Shown: piece after piece, positions 34,287 through 43,130 of the stretch
Layout: each line of letters starts with the position of its first letter
Numbering within the stretch: the first letter of the stretch is position 1
NCBI GenBank assembly: GCA_964566545.1
Contig: CAZMIX010000006.1
Location: 1 to 64,000 of the forward strand
From: JAEYFP01 sp964566545
Lineage (GTDB): Bacteria > Bacillota > Clostridia > Lachnospirales > Lachnospiraceae
Direction: 5' to 3'
Length of the DNA stretch: 64,000 nt
Notes under the pieces: generated by a model
The model's database searches: none
Seen by the model: the letters and a program-made list of their open reading frames with translations, nothing else
Told to the model about the DNA's origin: nothing
Program-made: the position numbers and the translations under genes

Positions 34287-36008
34287 TCATTCGCCCGAGT
34301 CCGTCTGGCCGCCCTGTCCTTCTGGGCCGCCCTGCCCTCCGGGGCCACCGCCCCGGCCGCCAAATTGCCCGTTCGGCTGCTGCATTGTGCCGTCTCCATC
34401 CGGCGGCTCCATGGTACCGGTTCCGTCAGGTAGTTCCATGCCATCGGGAGGCGTCATCATTTCTCTGCCGGTACCATTTGCTCCGTCCTGCCTGTTTCCG
34501 GGGCCGCCCATGCCGGAGCCTGTGCCGTAAAGAAGTCCGTCCATCGTGATTTCCTGTGTTTCTTCGCCCATCACCACCGTATAAATGCCGTCTGACGCAA
34601 TTTCCGGAATACTGATCAAGACAGAGCCATATTCCTTCGTCGGCGTAAAACGGAGCTGCTCCGTTCCGTCCGCATCCATCAGCACGACAGCACCGGTCTG
34701 CGCCGCGGACGTTGTTACGAGAATCGAGCCCTGTGTCGAGCTGTCCGAAAAATTCATCGCCATGCCGCTCGCACCCGCTGCGACAAAAATGCCTCCTGTG
34801 ATTTCGCCCGTTCCATTGTAATCGAGCGCACCGTTTCCACTGTTTGTCGGACCCGACACGTACGTCTCTCCTCCGGATACATACAGACCGCCGTTCGAAT
34901 CAATGCCGTCTCCGCCCGCGTCGACCGTGATCGTACCGCCCGTAATGCGGATATAAGACTCGGATGTGCCGCCCTGCATCTGCGTGTCCGAAAAGTCGCT
35001 GCCCTGCATGCCCGAGCCTTTATTGCCGCCCGCAGCATTCAAGCCGTCATCCGAAACGGCCACACTGATCGTGCCGCCATTGATATCGATCGTCATTCCT
35101 TCGATGCCCTCGTAGCCGTCCGAAACAGTGATCGTGCCGCCGTCGATCGTCACATTATGCTCGGCGTGAACGCCGTCGTCCGCCGCATTGATCGTCAGCT
35201 CTCCGTCAGCGATATAGACAAAGCCTTTGTCCGCATCCTCGCTGTTATCGCTGTGAATGCCGTCATTGCCTGCTGTGATCGTATAAGCTCCCGCCGCGAT
35301 CCGGACACTGTCCTTACCTTCCAGGCCATGGTTTCCCGCACTTACGATGTAGCTACCGCCCGTTAATACAAGATCATCCTTCGAAGTGATGCCATTTCCC
35401 GAATCGGTCGTGACCTGCAGACTTCCGTTTCCGTTCAGCGTCAAATCCGCCTTCGAAAAAATTACCGCGTCGATCTTGTCTTCCCCTTCTCCCACCTGGG
35501 CAAAGGTTCCTGACGTGGTAAGCGTACTCGTCGTTCCATCGGCAAGTGTGAGAAATACCTTATCCGCCTGCTTAATGTATACCGGAGCAGAATCGGCGCT
35601 GCTGATTTCTACATTGTTAAAAACAAGATGTATTTTTGCGCTCTCATCCGCATCTACGATCAACTGTCCGGCCGATAAGCTGCCGCTCACGACATAGGTA
35701 CCTTCTGCCGTGATCGTCGCTGTCGCATTCTCCACACTGACGCCGTCTCCGGCCTCGATGCCGCTATCGGACAGAACGATGCTGACGCTCTCGCTTTCCT
35801 CATAGTCCGTTTCATAGTCTCTGTCCGTAAACATTTCGTCCCCGTCGGCTGTGCTTTCCGATTCGGATGTCTGCGCATCCTCCTGCTTTTCTTTTGCCGC
35901 TTCAGCAAAACCGCTTTGCGCGGCCACGGTCCCGTTTGACGCACAGCCATACAGCAGGCTGCCTGCAAGCACCACGCTCATTAAAATTCCCATCCATTTT
36001 CTTTTCAT
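34287..36008 (-). CDS. Beta-helical carbohydrate-binding lipoprotein (DUF4353 / Cthe_2159-like)
   Basis: A 573-residue exported lipoprotein (signal with LLYGCAS, Cys22), an acidic linker, then a long repeat region (about 100-460) with recurrent turns such as GNHGLEGKD, GNDGIHSDNSE, DDGVHAEHNVTIDGGTI, YEGIEGMTIDINGGTI and GGDGIDSNGGLYVSGG. This is the pattern of the DUF4353 right-handed beta-helix family; its studied member, Cthe_2159 of Clostridium thermocellum, binds cellulose and acidic polysaccharides. The last ~80 residues are Gly/Pro/Asp/Gln-rich and look disordered. It follows the DUF4956 gene by 9 bp and belongs to a three-gene cluster with it and the VTC-domain gene. Confidence 0.85.
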   Translation of the reverse strand: MKRKWMGILMSVVLAGSLLYGCASNGTVAAQSGFAEAAKEKQEDAQTSESESTADGDEMFTDRDYETDYEESESVSIVLSDSGIEAGDGVSVENATATITAEGTYVVSGSLSAGQLIVDADESAKIHLVFNNVEISSADSAPVYIKQADKVFLTLADGTTSTLTTSGTFAQVGEGEDKIDAVIFSKADLTLNGNGSLQVTTDSGNGITSKDDLVLTGGSYIVSAGNHGLEGKDSVRIAAGAYTITAGNDGIHSDNSEDADKGFVYIADGELTINAADDGVHAEHNVTIDGGTITVSDGYEGIEGMTIDINGGTISVAVSDDGLNAAGGNKGSGMQGSDFSDTQMQGGTSESYIRITGGTITVDAGGDGIDSNGGLYVSGGETYVSGPTNSGNGALDYNGTGEITGGIFVAAGASGMAMNFSDSSTQGSILVTTSAAQTGAVVLMDADGTEQLRFTPTKEYGSVLISIPEIASDGIYTVVMGEETQEITMDGLLYGTGSGMGGPGNRQDGANGTGREMMTPPDGMELPDGTGTMEPPDGDGTMQQPNGQFGGRGGGPGGQGGPEGQGGQTDSGE

Positions 36009-36017
36009 GTTTGCCTC

Positions 36018-36707
36018 CTACAATTCCTCCGGTGTCCCGGCCTGTTTTGCCATCACGATTTCCAGATTTCCATTCCGGCATCTCAATTCGTCAATCATCT
36101 GCTTTTCTTCTTTGGCGTCTTTCAGCGTGACAGCGTAAATCAGCTTAAACAGGCTTCCCATGCTCGCCGTTTTTACGCTGCTTAACTCCCACTGCGATGT
36201 GTATTTTGTAAACAGGTCGTCAAAAACACCCATATAGTCCAGATCCTCCGGAATCGTGATGCGCAGCACGCGCTCCATGCTCTTTCCGTTTCCGAGGCGG
36301 CTGTTCGTATAAAGCGCCATAACCGCGCCCACAACGATGCTGAACAAAACCGCGTATCCCAAATATCCCATTCCGGCCGCCAATCCTGCCGCCATCGCGA
36401 TGAATATGGCGCTGATCTCCTTCGCGCTGCCCGGCACCGAACGGAACCGTACGAGGCTGAAGGCCCCTGCCACCGCGACGCCCGCCCCAAGATTTCCGTT
36501 TACCATCATGATGACCATGCACACGACGGCAGGAAGGATTGCGAGCGTAATGACGAAGCTCTTTGTATACCGGCTTTTATAAGTATATAACAGGGCGAGA
36601 AACAGCCCGATCGCGAGCGCCGTACCGACGCATAATAAAAAGAAAACAAATGTGACGGTTTCGTCACCGCCATCCATAACTCCCATAAATAAACTGCTAA
36701 GCAACAT
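36018..36707 (-). CDS. DUF4956 membrane protein
   Basis: A 229-residue protein with four or five membrane segments in the first ~145 residues, including AGVAVAGAFSLVRFRSVPGS, the most recognisable stretch of DUF4956, and a soluble C-terminal ACT-like part (about 150-229) with RVLRITIPEDLDYMGVFDDL. Function unknown. The start at 36707 (MLLSSLFMG) has GGAGG 8 nt upstream and lies inside the end of the VTC gene (11-bp overlap), so the two proteins are coupled. DUF4956 genes often sit beside VTC-domain genes in bacteria. Confidence 0.88.
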   Translation of the reverse strand: MLLSSLFMGVMDGGDETVTFVFFLLCVGTALAIGLFLALLYTYKSRYTKSFVITLAILPAVVCMVIMMVNGNLGAGVAVAGAFSLVRFRSVPGSAKEISAIFIAMAAGLAAGMGYLGYAVLFSIVVGAVMALYTNSRLGNGKSMERVLRITIPEDLDYMGVFDDLFTKYTSQWELSSVKTASMGSLFKLIYAVTLKDAKEEKQMIDELRCRNGNLEIVMAKQAGTPEEL

Positions 36708-37494
36708 CCTTTGTACCTCCGTTTTCTTTTGCTCTGACAGGGCACCGCTCTCTGTCCGCCCCATTAATTTCTGTCTCTGCCAATTGCTCCTGTTTTAAGT
36801 ATGCCGGCAGCATAAATTTTTGATAGGCATATCCATATTTGGAAAAAGAGGTTTTGTAAATTTGTCTTCCGTTTAAAAAGGTCAGCAGCCATGCAGGAAT
36901 TCCGTACGCCGTTTTCACCTCTAAAAGCACCATATCCTCTTTTAGGAGCGGCTCTCCATAAACGCCTTTTTTCAAATCCATGTCGTAAGTGCGCATCAAA
37001 ATATTTCTGTCAAACGTCATCCGAAAATTAGCATCCTCTTTTCCTGCGAAAGCCTCCCTTTCATAGGATAAAAAGACCGACGGCTCCAGCTTTCCGTAAA
37101 ACCTCATGAAATAATCAATTTCCTTCGATATCTGCGTCGGATTCGTCAGGCGCATGCCGTTATTTAAGTAATCACCCGCCGTCCGCTCGTTCATATCCAG
37201 CCTGCGTTTATAGACGACGCCCTTGTATTTCTTTTTCAGCTCGACAAAAACGGTGCTGTCCGCCTTTGCCGTCCCATAGCTTCTGACCCTCAGCTTTTCC
37301 TTATAGCACGGCCCCTCCAGAGATTTTCTGATCAGCCGTTTGTCCGGCATATCGTAATAAATAGTTAAGACCGTGCTCCTGCCGAACCGGTCGGGCTGCA
37401 TATAAGGAAGCATCAGCCCGTATAATTCATGCTGCTGCTGTTTTGTCATCAAATATTTCATTTCATACCGTTGAAATATGTTTTGAAATTCCAT
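36697..37494 (-). CDS. VTC / polyphosphate polymerase-domain (TTM fold) protein
   Basis: A 265-residue protein of the VTC domain family, a triphosphate tunnel metalloenzyme fold. Tunnel residues look intact: E11 and K13 (RYEMKYL), KLRVRSYG, the E-x-K-x-K of FVELKKKYKG, MTFDRN and LLEVKT. In yeast Vtc4 this fold makes polyphosphate; the role of short bacterial forms is unproven. The start at 37494 (MEFQNIFQRYE) follows AGGAG 8 nt upstream. First gene of the cluster with DUF4956 and DUF4353. A -10-like TATACT lies at 37564-37569 on the minus strand, with no clear -35. Confidence 0.87.
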   Translation of the reverse strand: MEFQNIFQRYEMKYLMTKQQQHELYGLMLPYMQPDRFGRSTVLTIYYDMPDKRLIRKSLEGPCYKEKLRVRSYGTAKADSTVFVELKKKYKGVVYKRRLDMNERTAGDYLNNGMRLTNPTQISKEIDYFMRFYGKLEPSVFLSYEREAFAGKEDANFRMTFDRNILMRTYDMDLKKGVYGEPLLKEDMVLLEVKTAYGIPAWLLTFLNGRQIYKTSFSKYGYAYQKFMLPAYLKQEQLAETEINGADRERCPVRAKENGGTKDVA

Positions 37495-37698
37495 CCTAAG
37501 CACTCCTTTCTGTTTTCCTTCGTTTTGTGATGCCCCCTCCCGCATATGCTTTACTCTACAAGGAGTATACAAAACAATTCTGAAATCAACCTTAAATGCA
37601 AAGATAATTTTTCAAATCAATTTTTGGGATTTTACACTTTACGAATTTTATAGGCTGTGCTATGTTTAACAACAGGGAATTTACTGAGGAGAATGAGA

Positions 37699-38631
37699 AT
37701 GATAGAAAGTTTTTTAGTCGTAGGACAACAGGTTTTGATTTTGTTTATTTTGATTGCGATCGGATTTGCAGGAGGGAAACTGAAATTTATCACGAAGGAG
37801 GGCGTTTCCTGCATTACCGATATGATGCTCTATATTGTGACGCCCTGCGTCATCGTCAATGCGTTTCAAAAGGAATTCGATTTTGCCCTGCTCGGAGACT
37901 TTTTCAAATCCTTTCTTGCGGCGATTGCGGCGCATCTGATCAGCATCGTGCTTAGCAGACTTTTTATCAGAAGCCGTGATGAAGCAAGAAAAAGGGTGCT
38001 GCAGTTCGGCGTCATATTTTCCAACTGCGGCTTTATGTCCTTACCTCTATTGGATGCGCTGTTAGGAGAGGAGGGTGTCTTTTACGGGGCCTCCTATATC
38101 GCGGTTTTCAATTTGCTCGTCTGGTCCTATGGGCTGCTTCTCATGGATAAGGAGCATTCAAAATTGTCCATAAAAAAATTAATCCTCAATCCGGGAACGC
38201 TTCCCGTCATCATCGGATTAATCTTTTTCTTCTGCTCCTATCGGCTGCCGTCTTTAATCGGCACGCCGGTTTCTTATCTTTCAGCTTTGAATACACCGCT
38301 TCCGATGCTCGTCACCGGCTATTATATTTCCAATTTAAAACTTTCGGGACTGTTCAAAGGGGCTGATGAGTTTGCCATGCTTTTTCTGCGGCTGGTCGCA
38401 TCCCCGCTTTTGCTGCTCGCGCTGCTCTATATGCTCGGGATTCGCGGTTCCCTGCTGATCGCCTGCATCGTTTCGGCGAGCGCGCCTGTGGCCGCCTCTT
38501 CCACGATGTTTTCAATCAAGTTTCATGCCGATGCAAAATTATCCGCCGGGACCGTAGCTGTCTCCACACTCTTCTCCATTGTCACGATCACTCTGATCGT
38601 CGGAGTCGCACAGCATCTGGCTTACTTATAG
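37699..38631 (+). CDS. AEC family transporter (auxin efflux carrier-like)
   Basis: A 310-residue polytopic membrane protein (about 10 segments) of the AEC/bile-arsenite-riboflavin superfamily. Typical features are LIAIGFAGGKLKFITKEGV near the N-terminus, VTPCVIVNAF, NCGFMSLPLLDALLGEEGV, and SAPVAASSTMFS near the C-terminus. Substrates of bacterial members include malate and other organic acids; nothing here tells which. The start at 37699 has GAGGAG 7 nt upstream. It is the only plus-strand gene between nagA and the window's end. Confidence 0.88.
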   Translation: MIESFLVVGQQVLILFILIAIGFAGGKLKFITKEGVSCITDMMLYIVTPCVIVNAFQKEFDFALLGDFFKSFLAAIAAHLISIVLSRLFIRSRDEARKRVLQFGVIFSNCGFMSLPLLDALLGEEGVFYGASYIAVFNLLVWSYGLLLMDKEHSKLSIKKLILNPGTLPVIIGLIFFFCSYRLPSLIGTPVSYLSALNTPLPMLVTGYYISNLKLSGLFKGADEFAMLFLRLVASPLLLLALLYMLGIRGSLLIACIVSASAPVAASSTMFSIKFHADAKLSAGTVAVSTLFSIVTITLIVGVAQHLAYL

Positions 38632-38705
38632 TGTGCTTCGCCCACTCTCGCGCCCAAATACCTGGTAGCACAGCTTTTGTTCCGCGCGCGTAGCTGCGCA
38701 TAAAA

Positions 38706-39947
38706 TTACTTCCTCTTCTCTTCCATATTAAACTGCGTATCCGTTTCTTCCGTATCGGCTTCCTTCGTATTGGCCTCTTTTATATCCGTTTCCGGCACAC
38801 CGCTCTGCCCGTTTGCACCTTCCGTTTTCCGGTAGGCGTCCTCCCTTAAAAGGCCGTATGCCGTCGAAACGAGCGGGATAAATACGAGCATGCCCACAAC
38901 ACCGAACAGACTTCCGCCGAGCGTCACCGCCGCGAGCACCCAGATCGCAGGCAGCCCGACCGAATTTCCGACTACTCTCGGATAGATCAGATTGCCTTCG
39001 AGCTGCTGCAGCACCAAAAACAAAATGACAAAAATCAACGCCTTGACCGGATCATCCACAAGAATCAAAAACGCGCCGACAATACAGCCGATGAACGCGC
39101 CAACGATCGGGATCAGTGCCGCCACTCCGATCAAGACGCCGACCAGCACCGCATACGGCAGTCTGAGCAGCAGCATCGTGATGACGAACAGAGAACCTAA
39201 AATGACCGCCTCCAAACATTGTCCCGTAATAAAGCTGCTGAAATTGCCGGAAAGCCGTCCGCACACATCGAGCACAGCCGCATTTGCCTTCTCTGGAAGA
39301 TAAGCAGCGAGCACCCGTCTTATCTGTCCGCCAAGCTTTTCCTTCTGTCCCAAAATATAAAGGGCAAACACAAAGGCGATAAAGAAATTCACAATTCCAC
39401 TGAAAAATCCGCCAGCAACGCTGAGCGTGGAAACGACGAAGTTACCTGCCCCATTTTTGAAAAACTCCCATACGCGGCCAATGATATCGGACCAGCTCAT
39501 CTCAATATCGTTTAATTTACCCAATTGCTCTATGAGTGCCGGATTTGAAGCAAACAACTGTTCAAGCTGTTTGATCAGCCTTTGGATAAAAGCCGGGATC
39601 TCATCGGCAATTTCAGAGATGGTTTTTGCGAGCTGTGGCACGACTACCCATATGACGATCGCAAACACAAGCAAAACCGTCAGCAGCGTGAGCACGATGC
39701 TGACCGGACGGCGCAAGCGCCCCGACCATTTCCCGTTCTTTTCTTTAAAAACAGCTTTCTCAATTTTCTTTAGCGGAATATTCAGAACAAAGGCCAGCGC
39801 AGCCCCCGTCAGAAACGGAGCAACCATACCGAGCAGCGCCTGCAAAAGCATGACGACCTCCTCGATCCGTATGATTGCCAATATGACGGCTCCGGCAAAC
39901 AAAATCAATCCCCGCAGCCTTCTCACGCTATATTTATCCAAATTCAT
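38706..39947 (-). CDS. AI-2E family transporter
   Basis: A 413-residue membrane protein (about 7-8 segments) of the AI-2E (PF01594, YdiK/TqsA) family. It shows the paired N-terminal hydrophobic helices, a central amphipathic helix-rich part (about 100-160), and the conserved stretch ALIPIVGAFIGCIVGAFLIL and LEGNLIYPRVVGNSVGLPAI. The hydrophilic C-terminal tail has repeated E-A-D-T/E-T-D-T units. Family members export diverse small molecules or act as sodium/proton antiporters; the AI-2 name is not evidence for AI-2 here. Followed by a DegV gene on the same strand. Confidence 0.9.
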   Translation of the reverse strand: MNLDKYSVRRLRGLILFAGAVILAIIRIEEVVMLLQALLGMVAPFLTGAALAFVLNIPLKKIEKAVFKEKNGKWSGRLRRPVSIVLTLLTVLLVFAIVIWVVVPQLAKTISEIADEIPAFIQRLIKQLEQLFASNPALIEQLGKLNDIEMSWSDIIGRVWEFFKNGAGNFVVSTLSVAGGFFSGIVNFFIAFVFALYILGQKEKLGGQIRRVLAAYLPEKANAAVLDVCGRLSGNFSSFITGQCLEAVILGSLFVITMLLLRLPYAVLVGVLIGVAALIPIVGAFIGCIVGAFLILVDDPVKALIFVILFLVLQQLEGNLIYPRVVGNSVGLPAIWVLAAVTLGGSLFGVVGMLVFIPLVSTAYGLLREDAYRKTEGANGQSGVPETDIKEANTKEADTEETDTQFNMEEKRK

Positions 39948-39969
39948 TTATCAGTCTCCTTAAAAACCC

Positions 39970-40839
39970 TTAAGCCGATACCTTGACGCTGACGCCGATC
40001 CCGACCGCATCCGGTCCGACATGGCAGCCGATGCTTAAAGAAAGCGGATTATAATATACTTCGATCCCTTCAAAGGCAGTTTTAATTGTCCGGCACCATT
40101 CCTTTGCATCCTCGTCATCCAAAAATGTGCCGGCTGTTCCGATGATAAGCTGTGATTTCTTTACACCGGAAAAACGGGTCTTAACATCGCTGTGAATCGC
40201 CTCAATGATGCGCGCCTCGCATTTTTTCATGCCGCGGATTTTTGCGAATGCATCGAGCTTTCCGCCCTGGATCGTCAAAAGGGGCTTGATATTCAGCACG
40301 GTTCCAAGAGCCGCTCCGGCGGCAGTCACCCTGCCGCTTTTCTTTAAAAACTCCAGCGTATTGACCGCAATATAAATACTCGCGTCATAAGCAGTTTCCT
40401 CAAGGCGGGCCTTGATCTGCTCCGCCGAAAGACCCGCGTCGGCAAGCAGCCTTGCGTCAAACACCGACTGTCTTTGCGTCACCGATATCCGGTGATTATC
40501 CACGACCTGCACGCGCCCCTCGTACTCCTTGGAAAGGCCCTGCGCGCTTTCGCAGGAATTGCTCAGTTCGCTCGACATCGGGATATACACGATGGCGTCA
40601 TACCCCTCGCCGAATATATTCTCCCACATTTCAATCACTTCGCCGGGAGACGGCTGGGACGTCGTAACGTCCTTTCCCTCCAGCAGGCTTTTATAAAACT
40701 GCTCCTGTGTCAGATTGATCTCTTCAAAATAATTTTCTCCATCGATAATTACAGGCATCCGCATTCTAAAAATGTGAAACTGCTCTGCCTCCTCGGCCGT
40801 AATGCCACTGTTTCCGTCTGTCATAATCGCCGTTCTCAT
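39970..40839 (-). CDS. DegV family fatty-acid-binding protein
   Basis: A 289-residue protein with the two-domain EDD fold of DegV/FakB. Visible are IMTDGNSGITAEEAEQF, TTSQPSPGEV (fatty-acid carboxylate region), YIPMSSELSNSCESAQGLS, FLKKSGRVTAAGAALGTVLN and the C-terminal HVGPDAVGIGV. FakB proteins hold a fatty acid for phosphorylation by FakA; no fakA is in this window. The start at 40839 has AGGA 4 nt before it. It is a paralogue of the next upstream gene, about 80 bp away. Confidence 0.9.
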   Translation of the reverse strand: MRTAIMTDGNSGITAEEAEQFHIFRMRMPVIIDGENYFEEINLTQEQFYKSLLEGKDVTTSQPSPGEVIEMWENIFGEGYDAIVYIPMSSELSNSCESAQGLSKEYEGRVQVVDNHRISVTQRQSVFDARLLADAGLSAEQIKARLEETAYDASIYIAVNTLEFLKKSGRVTAAGAALGTVLNIKPLLTIQGGKLDAFAKIRGMKKCEARIIEAIHSDVKTRFSGVKKSQLIIGTAGTFLDDEDAKEWCRTIKTAFEGIEVYYNPLSLSIGCHVGPDAVGIGVSVKVSA

Positions 40840-40918
40840 GAATTCCTGCTTCTCCTCTCGCCGATGGAGCCGACGCTCCATACCGCCCTCTAAAATCCCT
40901 TATTATCTCTATTCTGCA

Positions 40919-41806
40919 TTAATCCACGCGTTCCTTGCCCCAGAAAAACAGCGCCACTGTTCCCGGACCCGTATGGCTTCCGATCGTCGTACCAATATTA
41001 TTAATCTCGACCTTCCCGTTCAGCTTCGGGAAACGGCTCTCCACCAGATCCGCAACCGCCCTTGCATCCTCATAGCACAGCGATTGGGAAATATAGCATT
41101 TACCTGAATAATCAAGCCCCTCTTCCGCATTTTCCTCCATCTTCTCTACGATAGCCTGAATGACCTTTCTCTTTGTGCGGATTTTGAAGCGCGGGATCAG
41201 CTTTCCAAAGTTATCCATGTTGAGAAGCGGGCAGATACTCAGCATATTGCCGAAAAATCCGGCTGTCTTGGAAACGCGGCCACCCTTGATATAAAATGTC
41301 AGATCCGTGGAAAAGAACCAGTGATGCAGCTTCAGTTTATGTGCGTTGACCCACTCATAAAGTGTATCCAGATCCATGCCGCCATCGCGCAGATCCGCCA
41401 GCTTATCCATGAGTAATCCGTATCCCGAGGACGCTCCGAGCGAATCCACGATATAGATTTTTCTCTCAGGGTACTTTTCCGTCAAAATATCTTTTGCAAT
41501 CATCGCGGAGTTAATCACCCCTGATATACCGCTGGACAAGCAGAGATGAATCACATCCTTGCCCTCCTTCAGAAAGGCTGTGAAATATTCCTCAAATTCC
41601 TCCGCATTGATCTGAGAGGTCTTTGTCTCCGCTCCCTGTTCCATCGCTCTGTAAAAATCATCAAATGGGATTGTCTTCCCCAAATCATCGTTATAATCCT
41701 TTCCGTCTAAAGAAAAATGAAAACAAATATAGGAGATATCCCGCTCCTTAAAATGCTCCTCTGTCAAATCTGCCGTAGAACTGCAGCTTATGATATAGTC
41801 ACCCAT
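40919..41806 (-). CDS. DegV family fatty-acid-binding protein (second copy)
   Basis: A 295-residue DegV/FakB-like protein: ISCSSTADLTEEHF at the N-terminus, KTSQINAEEF in place of the usual T-S-Q-P-S segment, LCLSSGISGVINSAM, YIKGGRVSKTAGFFGNML and SHTGPGTVALFFWG at the end. It diverges clearly from the neighbouring copy, so the two likely prefer different fatty acids (as FakB1/FakB2 do; inference). It heads the pair, from the promoter at 41869-41897. Confidence 0.9.
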   Translation of the reverse strand: MGDYIISCSSTADLTEEHFKERDISYICFHFSLDGKDYNDDLGKTIPFDDFYRAMEQGAETKTSQINAEEFEEYFTAFLKEGKDVIHLCLSSGISGVINSAMIAKDILTEKYPERKIYIVDSLGASSGYGLLMDKLADLRDGGMDLDTLYEWVNAHKLKLHHWFFSTDLTFYIKGGRVSKTAGFFGNMLSICPLLNMDNFGKLIPRFKIRTKRKVIQAIVEKMEENAEEGLDYSGKCYISQSLCYEDARAVADLVESRFPKLNGKVEINNIGTTIGSHTGPGTVALFFWGKERVD

Positions 41807-41868
41807 CGTTTGCCCCTTCTTTCTGAATCCACACTGCCGGTTGCCTTCGTATCAGTTTGTTGTGGAGT

Positions 41869-41897
41869 ATTGTAGCATTTATTTGTATCAAGTTCAA
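41869..41897 (-). promoter_or_regulatory. Sigma-A promoter of the DegV pair
   Basis: Minus strand TTGAAC (41897-41892), 17-bp spacer, TACAAT (41874-41869), about 63 bp before the DegV start. It begins right after the last gene of the flagellar operon, and I see no terminator between them. Confidence 0.65.
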
Positions 41898-41900
41898 CCT

Positions 41901-42434
41901 TTATCTCGTCGTAATAATTTCTGCAATCGTCTCATAATCCGCATTTTCAGGAATTTCGTGAATCCCGGCTGTAATCCTTTTATCGTAACCATACTCGCAT
42001 AAATAGCGGTCAAAAGCTTCAGCGCTATCCACAAGACCACCTTTTTTGAGCAGCGCGCTCACCGTCGTCGAACCGCTTCCATTCGCAATTTCCAGCGTAA
42101 CCGTACCGCTCATTTCCGCCGTAGGCTCCTCTGTCTGCACCTCGGATTTCTCTTCTGCCTTTACGGCATCGTTCTTCGTGTTGTCGGCATCCCTATTCTC
42201 TGTTTTCAATTCGGGATTTTCTTTTGACTCATCCGCAGAATCCTTCTCCTTCACATTACCGGAAACCGGAAGCATCACCTGCGCCTCCTGAACCATACCA
42301 AGTTCCTGAGCGCGCGCGATGATCTGTTCATCCGTCATCGCCATCATTTTCTGCTTGCCGCCTGTATATCCCATCAGCAGCGCCGTCACAACAACCCCTA
42401 TTCCAAGTCCTCTCAAATAAATTTTTAACTTCAT
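41901..42434 (-). CDS. Small membrane protein with an MltG-like (YceG) LysM-like domain, no catalytic part
   Basis: A 177-residue protein: one N-terminal membrane segment (about 7-24), a charged Lys/Glu/Asp-rich linker (about 60-110), and a C-terminal ~60-residue domain (GSTTVSALLKKGGLVDSAEA, then DKRITAGIHEIPENADYETI) like the small LysM-like domain that precedes the catalytic domain of the lytic transglycosylase MltG. The catalytic Glu domain is missing, so it is not expected to cut glycan. The start at 42434 has AAGGGG 7 nt before it. Last gene of the flagellar operon, starting a few bases inside the end of the gene before it. Function unknown; glycan binding is an inference. Confidence 0.75.
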   Translation of the reverse strand: MKLKIYLRGLGIGVVVTALLMGYTGGKQKMMAMTDEQIIARAQELGMVQEAQVMLPVSGNVKEKDSADESKENPELKTENRDADNTKNDAVKAEEKSEVQTEEPTAEMSGTVTLEIANGSGSTTVSALLKKGGLVDSAEAFDRYLCEYGYDKRITAGIHEIPENADYETIAEIITTR

Positions 42435-42438
42435 ATAA

Positions 42439-43113
42439 TTACCCCTTGAATAAATCAATCACGAGCTTCACTTCTCCAACGCCTAAGTTCAGCTCTTTCG
42501 CAATTTCCACATTAGACTTTCCAAGCTGATAAAGCTCCAAAATCCGTTGGTTATGATTGACAACAGTACCCGCCTTTTTCTCAGGCAGCTTTGCCGCCTC
42601 TGTGGATTTTTCTATTATCTCTGTCCTCGCAGGCTCTGCGTTCTTTTCGGTAACAGACTTTGCATGAGGTGCTTCCTTATTCCCTCTGGAAACTGAAATT
42701 ACACTTAAATTTTTTTCTACCTCTTTGGCCGTAGCCTCCGCCTTACGCACCGTGTTTTTCAGATCCACCTGCTTATCGCTCAGCATATCATATAAAAACA
42801 TCACTTCCTTATGGCTCTTATTGATCTCTTCCATAATCGTCTCGGAATATTCATTGACCGCCATAATTTTCTCATTGGACAGTCTTTCCAGCGAACGCTC
42901 TGTCTTTTCCATTGCATATTCAACTGTCTCATCCGTCGCTTCGTTAATGCGCAGCTTCATACCGTCAAGCTCCTTTTCCAGCATCCTCCGGACTTGATCT
43001 TGTTCCTTCTCTTTCTCTTTTGCACTTTTTGCAACCGCTCTATCCGGCAGCAAAAAGCTTGTTACAAAAATAATCACTCCTATAACAAGGAGTGCTATTT
43101 CCATAGGGGTCAT
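42439..43113 (-). CDS. DUF6115-like protein with TM anchor, coiled coil and C-terminal helix-turn-helix (SwrB-like position)
   Basis: A 224-residue protein: N-terminal membrane segment (about 4-22), a long coiled coil (about 30-130), a linker, and a C-terminal ~40-residue module (NQRILELYQLGKSNVEIAKE then LNLGVGEVKLVIDLF) that reads like a small helix-turn-helix. It resembles DUF6115 proteins of Clostridia. In B. subtilis the gene just after sigD is swrB, a membrane-anchored activator of flagellar export; the layout and architecture here suggest the same job, though I cannot show homology by eye. The start has GAGGAG 9 nt upstream. Confidence 0.75.
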   Translation of the reverse strand: MTPMEIALLVIGVIIFVTSFLLPDRAVAKSAKEKEKEQDQVRRMLEKELDGMKLRINEATDETVEYAMEKTERSLERLSNEKIMAVNEYSETIMEEINKSHKEVMFLYDMLSDKQVDLKNTVRKAEATAKEVEKNLSVISVSRGNKEAPHAKSVTEKNAEPARTEIIEKSTEAAKLPEKKAGTVVNHNQRILELYQLGKSNVEIAKELNLGVGEVKLVIDLFKG

Positions 43114-43130
43114 ATGTGTGTTCTCCTCTA

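Noticed and set aside
34287..34560. Gly/Pro-rich repeats at the end of the DUF4353 protein read as CRISPR or a DNA repeat array
   Set aside because: There is no regular repeat-spacer spacing; the pattern is low-complexity coding sequence.
38632..38705. GC-rich partial palindrome near 38685-38700 as a terminator
   Set aside because: The arms do not pair well in the centre and no T run follows on either strand.
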